Positions 32,256 through 41,749 of a DNA stretch of 64,000 bases are shown here, piece after piece. Each line of letters begins with the position of its first letter. The stretch's first letter is position 1. Source of the stretch: Ferrovibrio sp046297895 (GTDB lineage: Bacteria; Pseudomonadota; Alphaproteobacteria; Ferrovibrionales; Ferrovibrionaceae); the NCBI RefSeq assembly GCF_046297895.1, contig NZ_JBKBHC010000002.1, positions 404,666 through 468,665 on the forward strand, read 5' to 3'. Both the position numbers and the translations under genes were made by a program. The notes below the pieces were generated by a model. That model had not been told where the DNA came from and ran no database searches. It was given only the letters and a program-made list of their open reading frames with translations.

Positions 32256-35045
32256 ATGAGCGACTCCCTGCGCGTGGCCATCGCCCGCCTGCCGGCGCTG
32301 GTGGCCGGCGGCGGTATTGCCTGGTGGGCGGAAGCCGGGCGCGTCGAGAAACTCTCGCCCGATGCCGCCGCACGCCGCGCCCGCGCCGCGCCACCTCTGC
32401 TGGTGCATGGCCGCGCAACGGCCACGCGACTGGGCATCGAATCCTTTCCCGCTTTCGACCTGCTCGACCTGTTTGCCTTCGTGCGGCCGGCGAAATTCTG
32501 CCTGCCGACGCCCCATGGCCTGCTGGCGCGCATCGGCCTGGATGCGGCTGACGACGAAGAGGCCGCGCAGTATCTGCACGAGGCGGCGCTGACCCTGCTG
32601 AACGATTTGCCGCAGCAGAAGCCCCGCACGTTGCGCCGGGCCGCGCGGCTGGCGCAGACGCTGCACAAGGCGGGTTGGCCCTGGGCGCCCTATCTGCTGG
32701 CCGCGATGGGGCCGGAAGCGGCCGACGTGCCGGCCGGCGGCTTCGGCGGCCTGGATGTGTGGCAGGAACTGCCCGAATGGGTGGATTACGCGCCGCCGCC
32801 GCCGCCCGACACACAAAGCGTTTCGCCCACGGAGGCGCGCGAGCGGCTGGCGCACCTGCTGGGTACCGCTTCGGAGCTGCGCGAATCCCAGGCCGACTAT
32901 GCTGCCACGGCGGCGCAGGCCTTCGCGCCGCGCGAGATGATCGGCATGCCGGAACTGGTGCTGGCCGAGGCCGGCACCGGCATCGGCAAGACGCTCGGCT
33001 ATATCGCGCCGGCCAGCGTCTGGGCCGAGAAGAATGGCGGCACGGTGTGGCTGTCGACCTATACCAAGAACCTGCAGCGCCAGATTGACCGCGAACTCGA
33101 CCGCCTGTTTTCCGATCCGGCCGAAAAGGCGCAGAAGGTGGTGATCCGCAAGGGTCGCGAAAATTATCTCTGCCTGCTCAATCTGGAAGACGCCGCCCAG
33201 GGCGGCGCAGCGCGGCCGCAGGATCTGGTGCCGCTCAGCCTGATCGCACGCTGGGCCGGCGCCACGCGCGACGGCGACCTGGCCGGCGGCGATTTCCCGG
33301 CCTGGGCCGTGGATTTGCATGGCCGCAACCGCACGCTTGGCCTGACCGACCAGCGCGGCGAATGCATCCATGCCGGCTGTCCGCATTACCGCAAATGCTT
33401 CATCGAGCGCGCCGTGCGCAAGTCGCGCAAGGCCGAGATGGTGATCGCCAACCATGCGCTGGTGATGATCCAGGCGGCGCAGGGGATGAACGCGGCCGAG
33501 GACGATCCGCAAAAGCCATTGCGTTACGTGTTCGATGAAGGCCATCACCTGTTCGATGCGGCCGACAGCGCCTTTGCCGCGCACCTGACGGGGCAGGAAG
33601 CGATCGAGCTGCGGCGCTGGCTGCGTGGACCGGAAGGCGGACGGCGCAGCCGTGCGCGCGGACTGGCCAACCGCATCGGCGATCTGGTCGCCCAAGACGA
33701 GCGCGGCCGCAATGCGCTGGAAGCGCTGAGCGAAGCAGCGCGCGCGCTGCCCTCCGATGGCTGGCTGGCGCGCATCGGTGATGGCAACCCGGCCGGCCAT
33801 GGCGAGAAATTCCTGAGCAAAGTGCGGCAGCAGGTTCTGGCGCGCAGCGCGCAGCCCGACTCTCCCTATGGCCTAGAATGCCCGACAAAGGAGCCCGTCG
33901 CCGGCCTGCTGGAAGCGGCGGAGAATTTCGCCACCGGCATCGAGCGTATTCTCGAACCGATGAATACGCTGGCGAAATCCTTGAGCGACATGCTGGCTGA
34001 CGAAACGGCAGACCTCGACACTGCCACGCGGGCGCGCATCGAAGGCGCCTTGCGTGGCCTGCTGCGCCGCAAGCTCACCCTGGAAGCCTGGCGCAGCATG
34101 CTGCTGGATTTGCGTACCGAAACGCCAGCCACCTTCGTGGACTGGTTCGGGCTGGAACGGATCGACGGCCGCGATTTCGATCTTGGCCTCTATCGCCACT
34201 ATCTCGACCCGATGCTGCCTTTTGCCACGGCCGTGCTGAAGCCCGCCCATGGCGTGGCGATCACCTCGGCCACCCTGCGCGATATGGCCCCGGCGAAAGC
34301 CGATGCGGCGCCAGGGCAGGACTGGGCCAGCGCCGACATCCGCACCGGCACGCGCCACCTGCCGCAACCCGGCCGCCATGCCGCTTTCCCCTCGCCCTTC
34401 GATTATGCTGCGCGCACCCGCGTGCTGGTCGTCACCGATGTACGGCGCGACGCGATGGACCAGGTGGCCGCCGCCTACCGCGAACTTTTTCTGGCAGCCG
34501 GCGGCGGCGGGCTGGGGCTTTTCACGGCGATCTTCCGCCTGCGCGCCGTGCAGAAACGCATCCTGAAACCCCTGGCCGAAGCCGGCCTGCCGCTTTACGC
34601 GCAGCATGTCGACCCGCTGGATAACGCCACGCTGGTGGATATCTTCCGTGCCGAGGAACATGCCTGCCTGCTGGGCACCGATGCGATGCGCGACGGCGTC
34701 GACGTGCCGGGCGCATCCCTGCGCCTGGTGGTGTTCGACCGCGTGCCCTGGCCGCGGCCAGACCTTTTGCACAAGGCGCGCAAGGCGGCCTTCGGCGGCC
34801 AGGCCTATGACGACCTGCTCACGCGGCTGAAGCTGAAACAGGCCTATGGCCGGTTGTTGCGCCGGGCCGAGGATTTCGGCGTATTCGTCGTACTGGATGC
34901 GCAGTTGCCCTCGCGGCTGCTCTCGGCTTTCCCGCCCAGCGTGGAGGTGCATCGCATCGGCATCGCCGAGGCCGTGGCCGAGACGCGCGACTTCCTGCAG
35001 CGGATGCAGGCGAACCGCGTGACGCAGGACACACTGAAAGCCTGA
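32256..35045 (+). CDS. DinG/XPD-like ATP-dependent DNA helicase
   Basis: A 929-aa superfamily 2 helicase. Residues 1-225 resemble a degenerate exonuclease-like N-domain often fused to alphaproteobacterial DinG proteins. Walker A AEAGTGIGKT is at about 237-246, a DEGHH box (FDEGHHLFDAAD) follows, and four Cys suited to a 4Fe-4S cluster lie between them (YLCLLN..GECIHAGCPHYRKCF). The ending CLLGTDAMRDGVDVPG and QAYGRLLRR are motifs V and VI. It begins 5 bases after the S24 gene stop, so the two are co-transcribed and may share SOS-like control. Role: unwinding damaged or displaced DNA. Confidence 0.92.
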   Translation: MSDSLRVAIARLPALVAGGGIAWWAEAGRVEKLSPDAAARRARAAPPLLVHGRATATRLGIESFPAFDLLDLFAFVRPAKFCLPTPHGLLARIGLDAADDEEAAQYLHEAALTLLNDLPQQKPRTLRRAARLAQTLHKAGWPWAPYLLAAMGPEAADVPAGGFGGLDVWQELPEWVDYAPPPPPDTQSVSPTEARERLAHLLGTASELRESQADYAATAAQAFAPREMIGMPELVLAEAGTGIGKTLGYIAPASVWAEKNGGTVWLSTYTKNLQRQIDRELDRLFSDPAEKAQKVVIRKGRENYLCLLNLEDAAQGGAARPQDLVPLSLIARWAGATRDGDLAGGDFPAWAVDLHGRNRTLGLTDQRGECIHAGCPHYRKCFIERAVRKSRKAEMVIANHALVMIQAAQGMNAAEDDPQKPLRYVFDEGHHLFDAADSAFAAHLTGQEAIELRRWLRGPEGGRRSRARGLANRIGDLVAQDERGRNALEALSEAARALPSDGWLARIGDGNPAGHGEKFLSKVRQQVLARSAQPDSPYGLECPTKEPVAGLLEAAENFATGIERILEPMNTLAKSLSDMLADETADLDTATRARIEGALRGLLRRKLTLEAWRSMLLDLRTETPATFVDWFGLERIDGRDFDLGLYRHYLDPMLPFATAVLKPAHGVAITSATLRDMAPAKADAAPGQDWASADIRTGTRHLPQPGRHAAFPSPFDYAARTRVLVVTDVRRDAMDQVAAAYRELFLAAGGGGLGLFTAIFRLRAVQKRILKPLAEAGLPLYAQHVDPLDNATLVDIFRAEEHACLLGTDAMRDGVDVPGASLRLVVFDRVPWPRPDLLHKARKAAFGGQAYDDLLTRLKLKQAYGRLLRRAEDFGVFVVLDAQLPSRLLSAFPPSVEVHRIGIAEAVAETRDFLQRMQANRVTQDTLKA

Positions 35046-35155
35046 CCCGTCACGCTTTCGCCGCATTCCATCGCTAGGCGTGACTGGCGCGGGCCGGGCC
35101 GATCCGGCATAGTGCTGCCCGCAAGAATGCCCACCGCCGTTATCCCCGGAACCCG

Positions 35156-35587
35156 ATGTCGACCATCACACCCCAGAACGCCCTGATCTATGCCATGGTG
35201 ATCGCCGCAGTCGCCGACGGCAAGCTGAAGGATTCCGAAGTTGCCGCCATCGAGGTTGCCGTGCGGCACCTGCCGATCTTCAAGGATTACGGGGCTGACG
35301 CCATGCGGGTGGCGACCGGCGACTGCGTTGCGCTGCTCGACCAGGAAGACGGCATCGACGCCGCCCTTGGCCTGGTGAAGGAAGCATTGCCGAAGGACTG
35401 GTGCGAAACCGCCTATGCGCTGGCCTGCGATATCGTCGCCGTCGACGGCCGCGGCCGGCAGGAGGAGCTGCGCTGGCTGGAGATGCTGCGGCACGAACTG
35501 GGTGTCGAGCGCCTGCATGCCGCTGCCATCGAACGTGGCGCCGGCGTGCGCTACAAGCGCCTGCCCGGCGACCAGCCGAAGAAATAA
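35156..35587 (+). CDS. TerB-like helical protein
   Basis: A 143-aa all-helical protein with repeated acidic helix pairs: ALIYAMVIAAVADGKLKDSEVAAI and ALACDIVAVDGRGRQEELRWLEML. The VAxADGxL motif is the mark of tellurite-resistance TerB folds, which are linked to membrane or stress responses and metal binding. No other ter genes are present. It is a stand-alone gene. Confidence 0.8.
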   Translation: MSTITPQNALIYAMVIAAVADGKLKDSEVAAIEVAVRHLPIFKDYGADAMRVATGDCVALLDQEDGIDAALGLVKEALPKDWCETAYALACDIVAVDGRGRQEELRWLEMLRHELGVERLHAAAIERGAGVRYKRLPGDQPKK

Positions 35588-35593
35588 ACGGCT

Positions 35594-35941
35594 TCAGCCG
35601 ATCTGCGACGTGTGGAAGTTATAGGCGCGCTCGACCTTCGCCACGCGCAGCTCATAATGGGAATACCAGACATCGCGGCCCTGCTTCTGCGCCGCCGCGT
35701 GCTCCGCGTTGCGTTTCCAGGCGCGGATATTCTCTTCGCTGTCGAAATACGCCACGGTGATGCCAAAGCCGTCGGCGCCCCGCGTGCTTTCCATCCCCAA
35801 GAATCCCGGCTGCTGCGCGGCCAGCTCGGCCATGCGATCGGCCATGCTGCCATAGCCATTATCGCCGTCCGTGCGCTGCGACGAGAAGATGACGGCGTAA
35901 TAGGGCGGTTTTGGGGTTTTGGCGAAACCGGGTGCGGACAT
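35594..35941 (-). CDS. Antibiotic biosynthesis monooxygenase-type protein
   Basis: A 115-aa ABM-fold protein: YYAVIFSSQRT, MAELAAQQPGFLGMESTRGADG and GITVAYFDSEENIRAWKRNAEH are typical strand-helix elements of this dimeric ferredoxin-like family. Members are cofactor-free oxygenases or heme-degrading enzymes; the substrate cannot be told. It converges with the TerB-like gene. Confidence 0.85.
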   Translation of the reverse strand: MSAPGFAKTPKPPYYAVIFSSQRTDGDNGYGSMADRMAELAAQQPGFLGMESTRGADGFGITVAYFDSEENIRAWKRNAEHAAAQKQGRDVWYSHYELRVAKVERAYNFHTSQIG

Positions 35942-35965
35942 GATGGGGCGGGTTCCCTTGCTGGG

Positions 35966-36892
35966 TTATTCTGCCGCCCTCTCTAGCATGCTTTGCCCCA
36001 ATGCGCTGCCTTTGGGCACGATCAGCGGAATCGATTTCGCGCCGATGGTGATGCGCGCCGGCAGCCGGGCGACGATGTCGCCGTCGGCCTGCACCGGCTG
36101 GTCGGCCGGGCCATGGATCTCCACCACGCGGCCACGCACCAGCTCGATTTCCGGCAGGCGCTGCAACTGCCCCAGCGTCAGCGCGGCGGTGGCGCGCAGC
36201 GCACCGATCCGCCCACCCCTCTTGAACAGGCAGATTTCAAACGCCGGATCATCCAACCGCGCATTCGGCGCGCAGACGAACTGTCCGCCATAAAAATGGC
36301 CTTTCGCGATCACCGCCGAAGCGCAATCGTAAGCACGGCCGTCGATGCTCAATGAATAGCGCGGCACATCATAGGCGATGAGCTGGCGCAGGCTTTCGAT
36401 CACATAGGCGCCCTTGCCAAGCCAGCGTTTCAGCTTCGGCGGCAGGTCTGCCACCACATGGGCATCAAAGCCGATGCCGGTCATGATGGTGAACAGGCGC
36501 TCATTGGCATAGCCCGGCCAGATCTGCGCCACCCGGCCATGCAGCACGGTCTCCATCACGGCCGGCGGCTGCAGCGGCAGGCCCACCTCCATCGCCAGCA
36601 CATTGGCGGTGCCGAGCGGGAAGATGCCGAGCGGCGCGGGATTTTCGGCCGGCAGGCCGTTGGCCACCTCGCCGATCGTGCCGTCGCCGCCGGCCGCCAC
36701 CACGGCATCGTAGCGGTCGGCCTGGCCGTCATGGGCGAAAGCCTCGGCATCGCCGCGTTTGGTGGTGGGCCGGAATTCGACCGCGCAGCCGGAATCCTCC
36801 AGCAGGTCGAGATAGGCTTCCAGCCGTGCACGTTTCCGCCGGCCGGCGGTCGGGTTGTAGATCACCAGCAGGCGGCGACGGTAATCGGGCAT
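35966..36892 (-). CDS. Diacylglycerol kinase-type lipid kinase
   Basis: A 308-aa enzyme of the DAGK/YegS family: VIYNPTAGRRKR at the start, GGDGTIGEVANGL near residue 70, and LGIFPLGTANVLA form the nucleotide-binding lobe. The family phosphorylates diacylglycerol or other lipids and probably sits at the inner face of the membrane. A stand-alone gene. Confidence 0.9.
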   Translation of the reverse strand: MPDYRRRLLVIYNPTAGRRKRARLEAYLDLLEDSGCAVEFRPTTKRGDAEAFAHDGQADRYDAVVAAGGDGTIGEVANGLPAENPAPLGIFPLGTANVLAMEVGLPLQPPAVMETVLHGRVAQIWPGYANERLFTIMTGIGFDAHVVADLPPKLKRWLGKGAYVIESLRQLIAYDVPRYSLSIDGRAYDCASAVIAKGHFYGGQFVCAPNARLDDPAFEICLFKRGGRIGALRATAALTLGQLQRLPEIELVRGRVVEIHGPADQPVQADGDIVARLPARITIGAKSIPLIVPKGSALGQSMLERAAE

Positions 36893-36993
36893 GACGGCCG
36901 GATAGCAGATTTCAACGCGGTGCGGCAGGGACGGTTTTGTGACAGTTCAGTCCCCTGCTTTTCATAACCGCGTATGCTGGTATACCCGCATGC

Positions 36994-37521
36994 ATGACAT
37001 GGTATGCGATTCGGCTGGTCCTTCTGGGCCTGTTGCTGTTCGCCGGGCCGGCACTGGCCGAGCCGGCCGCCAGCGTGCTGGATGGCGACACCATAAAGCT
37101 GAAGGGTGTGACCTACCGCCTGCTGGGCATCGATGCCCCTGAAAAATCCCAGGTTTGCCAGAGGGATAATACAGACTGGCTATGCGGGCAGGAGGCGGCA
37201 GCCCATCTGCGTGGCCTGGTCGCCCGCCAGCGAGTGAACTGCGAGGAACGGGATCGCGACCGTTATGGCCGCATCGTCGCCGTCTGCCGGGCCGGCGGGG
37301 TGGACCTGAACCGGGCCATGGTGCGGGCCGGACTGGCTTGGGCCTATACCCATTACAGCCGGGATTACGAAGATGCCGAACTGGAAGCGCAGATCCTGGG
37401 CAACGGCGTCTGGGCCCCCGATGTGCGGGCCCAGCCGGCCTGGGACTGGCGACGAGCCAGAGGGTCTGGCGGCAGTTCCGAAAGTCGGCCGAATCCGGGG
37501 TTGACAGGCCTTGGCCGGTAG
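36994..37521 (+). CDS. Secreted thermonuclease family protein
   Basis: A 175-aa staphylococcal nuclease-like protein with a signal peptide (MTWYAIRLVLLGLLLFAGPA..LAEP). The OB-fold core shows VLDGDTIKLKG, YRLLGIDAPEKSQ, RDRYGRIVAVCRAGG and MVRAGLAWAY, with the Ca/active-site acids and Arg intact. It is probably an exported nuclease acting in the periplasm. The coding region ends inside the promoter of rplU. Confidence 0.88.
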   Translation: MTWYAIRLVLLGLLLFAGPALAEPAASVLDGDTIKLKGVTYRLLGIDAPEKSQVCQRDNTDWLCGQEAAAHLRGLVARQRVNCEERDRDRYGRIVAVCRAGGVDLNRAMVRAGLAWAYTHYSRDYEDAELEAQILGNGVWAPDVRAQPAWDWRRARGSGGSSESRPNPGLTGLGR

Positions 37522-37528
37522 TTATAGT
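37501..37528 (+). promoter_or_regulatory. Sigma-70 promoter for rplU-rpmA
   Basis: TTGACA (37501-37506), 16-base spacer, TATAGT (37523-37528). Both hexamers are near consensus, and the position is about 65 bases before rplU, overlapping the 3' end of the nuclease gene. Confidence 0.75.
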
Positions 37529-37592
37529 GCGCCACCTCGAATTCAGGCGGCGCCGGACGGCTGGCGCTGCCGCTTTCTCATGGAATATCAAG

Positions 37593-37901
37593 ATGTTCGC
37601 AGTGATCAAGACCGGCGGTAAGCAGTACAAGGTGGCGGCTGGCGACGTGCTCGAGGTCGAGCTGGTCGGCGGCCAGGCCGGCGACAAGATCGAATTCGAC
37701 CAGGTGCTGGCGGTCGGCAAGGGCGGCGACGTGAAGGCCGGCAAGGCCGTGGGCGGCGCCAAGGTGAAGGCCGAAGTGATCGGCCAGACCCGCGGTCCGA
37801 AGCTGATCGTGTTCAAGAAGCGCCGCCGGCAGAATTCGCGCCGCAAGAACGGCCACCGCCAGAGCTACACCGCGGTGAAGATCCTCGAGATCGCCGCCTG
37901 A
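37593..37901 (+). CDS. rplU: 50S ribosomal protein L21
   Basis: A 102-aa protein matching L21: FAVIKTGGKQYKVAAGDVLEVE at the start and KKRRRQNSRRKNGHRQSYTAVKI at the end (two pieces shown), with the TGGKQYKV motif. It binds 23S rRNA and is needed for 50S assembly. The ATG at 37593 is the natural start. It is followed by rpmA in the conserved rplU-rpmA-obg order. Confidence 0.97.
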   Translation: MFAVIKTGGKQYKVAAGDVLEVELVGGQAGDKIEFDQVLAVGKGGDVKAGKAVGGAKVKAEVIGQTRGPKLIVFKKRRRQNSRRKNGHRQSYTAVKILEIAA

Positions 37902-37933
37902 GCCGCGACGAAAAGATTTAAGGAGACAGTTCC

Positions 37934-38194
37934 ATGGCACACAAAAAAGCTGGCGGCTCCTCGCGCAACGGTCGCGATTCTGAGTCCAAGCGTCTCGGCG
38001 TGAAGAAGTTCGGCGGTCAGGCCGTGCTCGCCGGCAACATCATCATCCGCCAGCGCGGCACCAAGGTGCATGCCGGCAAGAATGTGGGCATGGGCAAGGA
38101 CCATACCCTGTTCGCCACCAGCGACGGCTTCGTGAAGTTCCACGACGGCAAGGCTGGCCGGTCGTTCGTTTCGGTGCTGCCGCCGGAGGCGTGA
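37934..38194 (+). CDS. rpmA: 50S ribosomal protein L27
   Basis: An 86-aa protein beginning MAHKKAGGSSRNGRDSESKR and with GGQAVLAGNIIIRQRGTK and VGMGKDHTLFA, the standard L27 signature. The N-terminal residues reach the peptidyl-transferase centre. It is preceded by AAGGAGACAG and followed by a strong terminator. Confidence 0.98.
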   Translation: MAHKKAGGSSRNGRDSESKRLGVKKFGGQAVLAGNIIIRQRGTKVHAGKNVGMGKDHTLFATSDGFVKFHDGKAGRSFVSVLPPEA

Positions 38195-38229
38195 TCACAC
38201 GCGCCTTTCCCGCAAGCATCACACGGATC

Positions 38230-38266
38230 AAGGGGAATGGCGCAGGCCATTCCCCTTTTTCTTTTT
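38230..38266 (+). terminator. Rho-independent terminator between rpmA and obgE
   Basis: Perfect stem AGGGGAATGGC / GCCATTCCCCT with a GCAG loop, then TTTTTCTTTTT. This separates or attenuates ribosomal-protein transcription from the obgE-proB-proA-nadD unit that starts 22 bases later. Confidence 0.9.
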
Positions 38267-38287
38267 CCGCTGTCTTTGTGAACTCCG

Positions 38288-39322
38288 ATGAAATTTCTCG
38301 ATCAGGCCAAGGTCTTTATTGAAAGCGGGCATGGCGGCGCCGGCGCCGTCAGCTTCCGCCGCGAGAAGTTCATCGAATATGGCGGCCCGGATGGCGGCAA
38401 TGGCGGCAAGGGCGGCGATGTGTGGGCTGAATGCGTCGACGGGCTAAACACCCTGATCGACTACCGCTACCAGCAGCATTTCCGTGCCGCCCGCGGCGGC
38501 CACGGCATGGGGCGCCAGCGTTCGGGCGCCAATGCGGAAGACGTGATCCTGAAGGTGCCCAAGGGCACGCAGATCCTGGCCGAAGACAACGAGACATTGC
38601 TGGCCGACCTGACCGAGATCGGCCAGCGCGTCCTGCTATGCAAGGGCGGCGATGGCGGCTTCGGCAACGAGCATTACAAATCCTCGACCAACCGCGCGCC
38701 GCGCCGCGCCGATCCCGGCTGGCCGGGCGAGGAGAAATGGATCTGGCTGCGGCTGAAGCTGATTGCCGATGCCGGCCTTGTCGGCCTGCCCAATGCCGGC
38801 AAATCGACATTCCTGAGCCGCGTCTCCCGCGCCAAGCCCAAGATTGCCGATTATCCCTTCACCACGCTGAAGCCCCAGCTTGGCGTCGTGAAAGCGAACG
38901 ACAGGGAATTCGTGCTGGCCGACCTGCCCGGCCTGATCGAGGGCGCCGCCGAGGGTGCGGGCCTGGGCCATCGTTTCCTTGGCCATGTCGAACGCTGCGC
39001 CGTGATCCTGCATCTGGTGGATGGCACGGCAGAAGACCCCGTCGCCAACTGGAAGCTGATCCGCAAGGAGCTGAAAGCTTATGGCGCGGGGCTCGACAAG
39101 AAACCCGAGATCATCGGCCTGAACAAGATCGACGCGCTTTCAGCCGACGAGCTGAAAGAGAAGATGACGAAGCTGAAGCGTTCGGCGAAACGTCCAGTGC
39201 TGGCGCTCTCTGGCGTGTCGGGCGAAGGCATCGACGCGGTGGTGAACCAGCTCTATGCCGTGATCGCCGAGACGCGCGAGGCCGAGAAGGCCGCATTGCA
39301 GGCCGGAGGGGGTCATGAGTAA
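38288..39322 (+). CDS. obgE: GTPase ObgE/CgtA
   Basis: A 344-aa ribosome-associated GTPase. The glycine-rich Obg fold (EYGGPDGGNGGKGGDVW) covers residues 1-158; the G domain has GLPNAGKST (G1), DLPGLIEGAAEG (G3) and LNKIDA (G4). It acts in late 50S assembly and stress control. The stop overlaps the proB start by eight bases. Confidence 0.97.
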   Translation: MKFLDQAKVFIESGHGGAGAVSFRREKFIEYGGPDGGNGGKGGDVWAECVDGLNTLIDYRYQQHFRAARGGHGMGRQRSGANAEDVILKVPKGTQILAEDNETLLADLTEIGQRVLLCKGGDGGFGNEHYKSSTNRAPRRADPGWPGEEKWIWLRLKLIADAGLVGLPNAGKSTFLSRVSRAKPKIADYPFTTLKPQLGVVKANDREFVLADLPGLIEGAAEGAGLGHRFLGHVERCAVILHLVDGTAEDPVANWKLIRKELKAYGAGLDKKPEIIGLNKIDALSADELKEKMTKLKRSAKRPVLALSGVSGEGIDAVVNQLYAVIAETREAEKAALQAGGGHE

Positions 39323-40430
39323 CCCCCTCGCCCGCGCGAAGCGGATTGTCGTCAAGGTCGGCTCGTCGCTGCTGGTCGATGCGGAAAAGAACGTGTTGCG
39401 CGAGGCCTGGCTGAACGCCCTGGTCGACGACATCGCCGCCCTGCGGGCCGATGGCAAAGACGTGCTGGTGGTGTCGTCCGGCGCCATCGCGCTGGGCCGC
39501 CGCATCCTGGGCCTGAACGGCAAGGCGCTGCGGCTGGAGGAAAGCCAGGCCGCCGCCGCCGCCGGCCAGATCCGGCTGTCGTCGGCCTGGCAGGAAGCGC
39601 TGGCGCGCCACGACCTGAAGACGGCACAGATCCTGCTCACCCTGGGCGATACAGAATCGCGCCGCCATTACCTGAATGCCCGCGAGACGGTGCACACATT
39701 GCTGAAACTCGGCGTCGTGCCGGTGGTGAACGAGAACGACACGGTGGCGACGGCGGAAATCCGCTTCGGCGACAACGACCGCCTCGCCGCCCGCGTGGCG
39801 CAGATGATCTCGGCCGACTGCCTGATCCTGCTGTCCGACATCGACGGGCTTTACACCGCCGATCCCGGCGTGGACCCCAACGCCAAATTCCTCGCCACCG
39901 TGCCGGCGATCACGCCCGAGATCGAGGCGATGGCCGGCGTGTCGCGCTCAGGCCTGGGCCGGGGCGGCATGGTGACCAAGATCGTGGCGGCCAAGATCGC
40001 CGTCGGCGCCGGCTGCGCCATGGTGATCGCCAATGGCAAGCAGATGCATCCGGTGCAGAGCGTGCGCGACGGCGGGCGCTGCACCTGGTTCGAGGCGCAG
40101 GGAACCCCGGCCGCCGCCCGCAAGCAGTGGATCGCCGGCCATCTCAATCCGCAGGGCACACTGACCCTGGATGCCGGTGCGGTGAAGGCGCTGCAATCCG
40201 GGCGTTCGCTGCTGCCGGCCGGCGTGACGAAGGTGGACGGCAGATTCCAGCGCGGCGATCTGGTGCGCGTCTGCGACCCGGACGGCAACGAAATCGCGGT
40301 GGGCCTGAGCGCCTATGCCGACGAGGATGCGCGCCGCATCATCGGGCATAAATCCGGCGACATTGCCGAAATTCTCGGCTACCGTGGCCGCGACGAGATG
40401 ATCCATCGCGACGAACTGGTGCTGCGATGA
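39315..40430 (+). CDS. proB: Glutamate 5-kinase
   Basis: A 371-aa enzyme that phosphorylates glutamate in proline synthesis. The amino-acid kinase domain shows VVKVGSSLLVD at the start, SSGAIALGRRIL and NENDTVATAEIRFGDND, and a C-terminal PUA domain starts near residue 280. It overlaps obgE upstream and proA downstream (ATGA), so translation is likely coupled. Confidence 0.97.
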   Translation: MSNPLARAKRIVVKVGSSLLVDAEKNVLREAWLNALVDDIAALRADGKDVLVVSSGAIALGRRILGLNGKALRLEESQAAAAAGQIRLSSAWQEALARHDLKTAQILLTLGDTESRRHYLNARETVHTLLKLGVVPVVNENDTVATAEIRFGDNDRLAARVAQMISADCLILLSDIDGLYTADPGVDPNAKFLATVPAITPEIEAMAGVSRSGLGRGGMVTKIVAAKIAVGAGCAMVIANGKQMHPVQSVRDGGRCTWFEAQGTPAAARKQWIAGHLNPQGTLTLDAGAVKALQSGRSLLPAGVTKVDGRFQRGDLVRVCDPDGNEIAVGLSAYADEDARRIIGHKSGDIAEILGYRGRDEMIHRDELVLR

Positions 40431-41722
40431 CTGCGCATACTGCTATCGCCGGGCATACCGCCATCGCCGACACGGCGACATTGATGAACGAGATGGGCCG
40501 CGCGGCAAAAAGCGCCGCCACCATCCTTGCCGTTGCATCGACCGAACGGAAGAACGCTGCATTGCTTGAGGCGGCGAAGGCCATGATCGCTTCAGAGGCC
40601 GCCATCCTGGCGGCCAATGCCGAGGACATGGCTGCCGGCCGCGAAAAAGGCCTGACCCCCGCCCTGCTCGATCGCCTGATGCTGGATTCAAACCGCATCA
40701 GGGCGATTGCCCAGGGACTGCAGGACGTGGCCGCGCTGCCTGATCCGGTCGGTGCCGTGATGGCGGCATGGAAGCGGCCCAATGGTCTGAAATTCGAGCG
40801 CGTGCGCACGCCGCTGGGCGTGATCGGCGTGATCTTCGAAAGCCGCCCGAACGTGACTGCCGATGCCGGCGCGCTCTGTCTGAAGGCCGGCAATGCCTGC
40901 ATCCTGCGCGGCGGCTCGGAAAGTTTCCGCTCCAGCCGCGCGATCCATGGCGCGCTGGTGGCGGGCCTGAAAGCCGCCGGACTGCCCGAGGCCGCGATCC
41001 AGCTCGTGCCCACCACCGACCGCGCCATGGTCGGCGCCATGCTGACGGCGGCGCAATGGCTGGACGTGATCGTGCCGCGCGGCGGCAAATCGCTGGTGGC
41101 GCGCGTGCAGACCGAAAGTCGCGTGCCGGTCTTCGCCCACCTGGAAGGCAACTGCCATGTCTATGTCGAGGCCAGTGCCGATGCCGACATGGCGGAAAAG
41201 ATCGTACTGAACGCCAAGCTGCGCCGCACCGGCGTCTGTGGCGCGGCCGAGACGCTGCTGGTGGAACGCGCCGCAATCGCCACGCATCTGCCCCGGCTGG
41301 TGAAGGCCCTGCTGGAACGCGGCTGCGAGGTGCGCGGCGATGCCGAGACGCAGAAGGTAGACGCCCGGGTGAAACCGGCCACGGAGGAAGACTGGGCGAC
41401 CGAATACCTGGATGCCATCATCGCCGTGCGTGTGGTGGACGACCTGGATGCCGCCATCGCCCATATCGCCAGCCATGGCTCCAGCCATACGGAAGCGATC
41501 CTCACCGAGAATGCCGATCACGCCGCGCAGTTCATGAACCGGCTGGACAGCGCCATCCTGCTGCACAATGCCTCGACCCAGTTCGCCGATGGCGGCGAAT
41601 TCGGTTTCGGCGCCGAGATCGGCATCGCTACCGGCAAGATGCATGCGCGCGGCCCCGTGGGCGTGGAACAGCTAGCCACCTTCAAATACCGCGTTCACGG
41701 CAACGGCCAGATCAGGCCCTGA
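40427..41722 (+). CDS. proA: Gamma-glutamyl phosphate reductase
   Basis: A 431-aa aldehyde dehydrogenase-fold enzyme reducing gamma-glutamyl phosphate to the semialdehyde, the step after ProB. It contains RTPLGVIGVIFESRPNVT, GNACILRGG, and the catalytic Cys in RRTGVCGAAETLLV. It starts four bases within proB. Confidence 0.97.
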   Translation: MTAHTAIAGHTAIADTATLMNEMGRAAKSAATILAVASTERKNAALLEAAKAMIASEAAILAANAEDMAAGREKGLTPALLDRLMLDSNRIRAIAQGLQDVAALPDPVGAVMAAWKRPNGLKFERVRTPLGVIGVIFESRPNVTADAGALCLKAGNACILRGGSESFRSSRAIHGALVAGLKAAGLPEAAIQLVPTTDRAMVGAMLTAAQWLDVIVPRGGKSLVARVQTESRVPVFAHLEGNCHVYVEASADADMAEKIVLNAKLRRTGVCGAAETLLVERAAIATHLPRLVKALLERGCEVRGDAETQKVDARVKPATEEDWATEYLDAIIAVRVVDDLDAAIAHIASHGSSHTEAILTENADHAAQFMNRLDSAILLHNASTQFADGGEFGFGAEIGIATGKMHARGPVGVEQLATFKYRVHGNGQIRP

Positions 41723-41749
41723 GACAATCCGCCGGAGCCGCCGCGCCGC

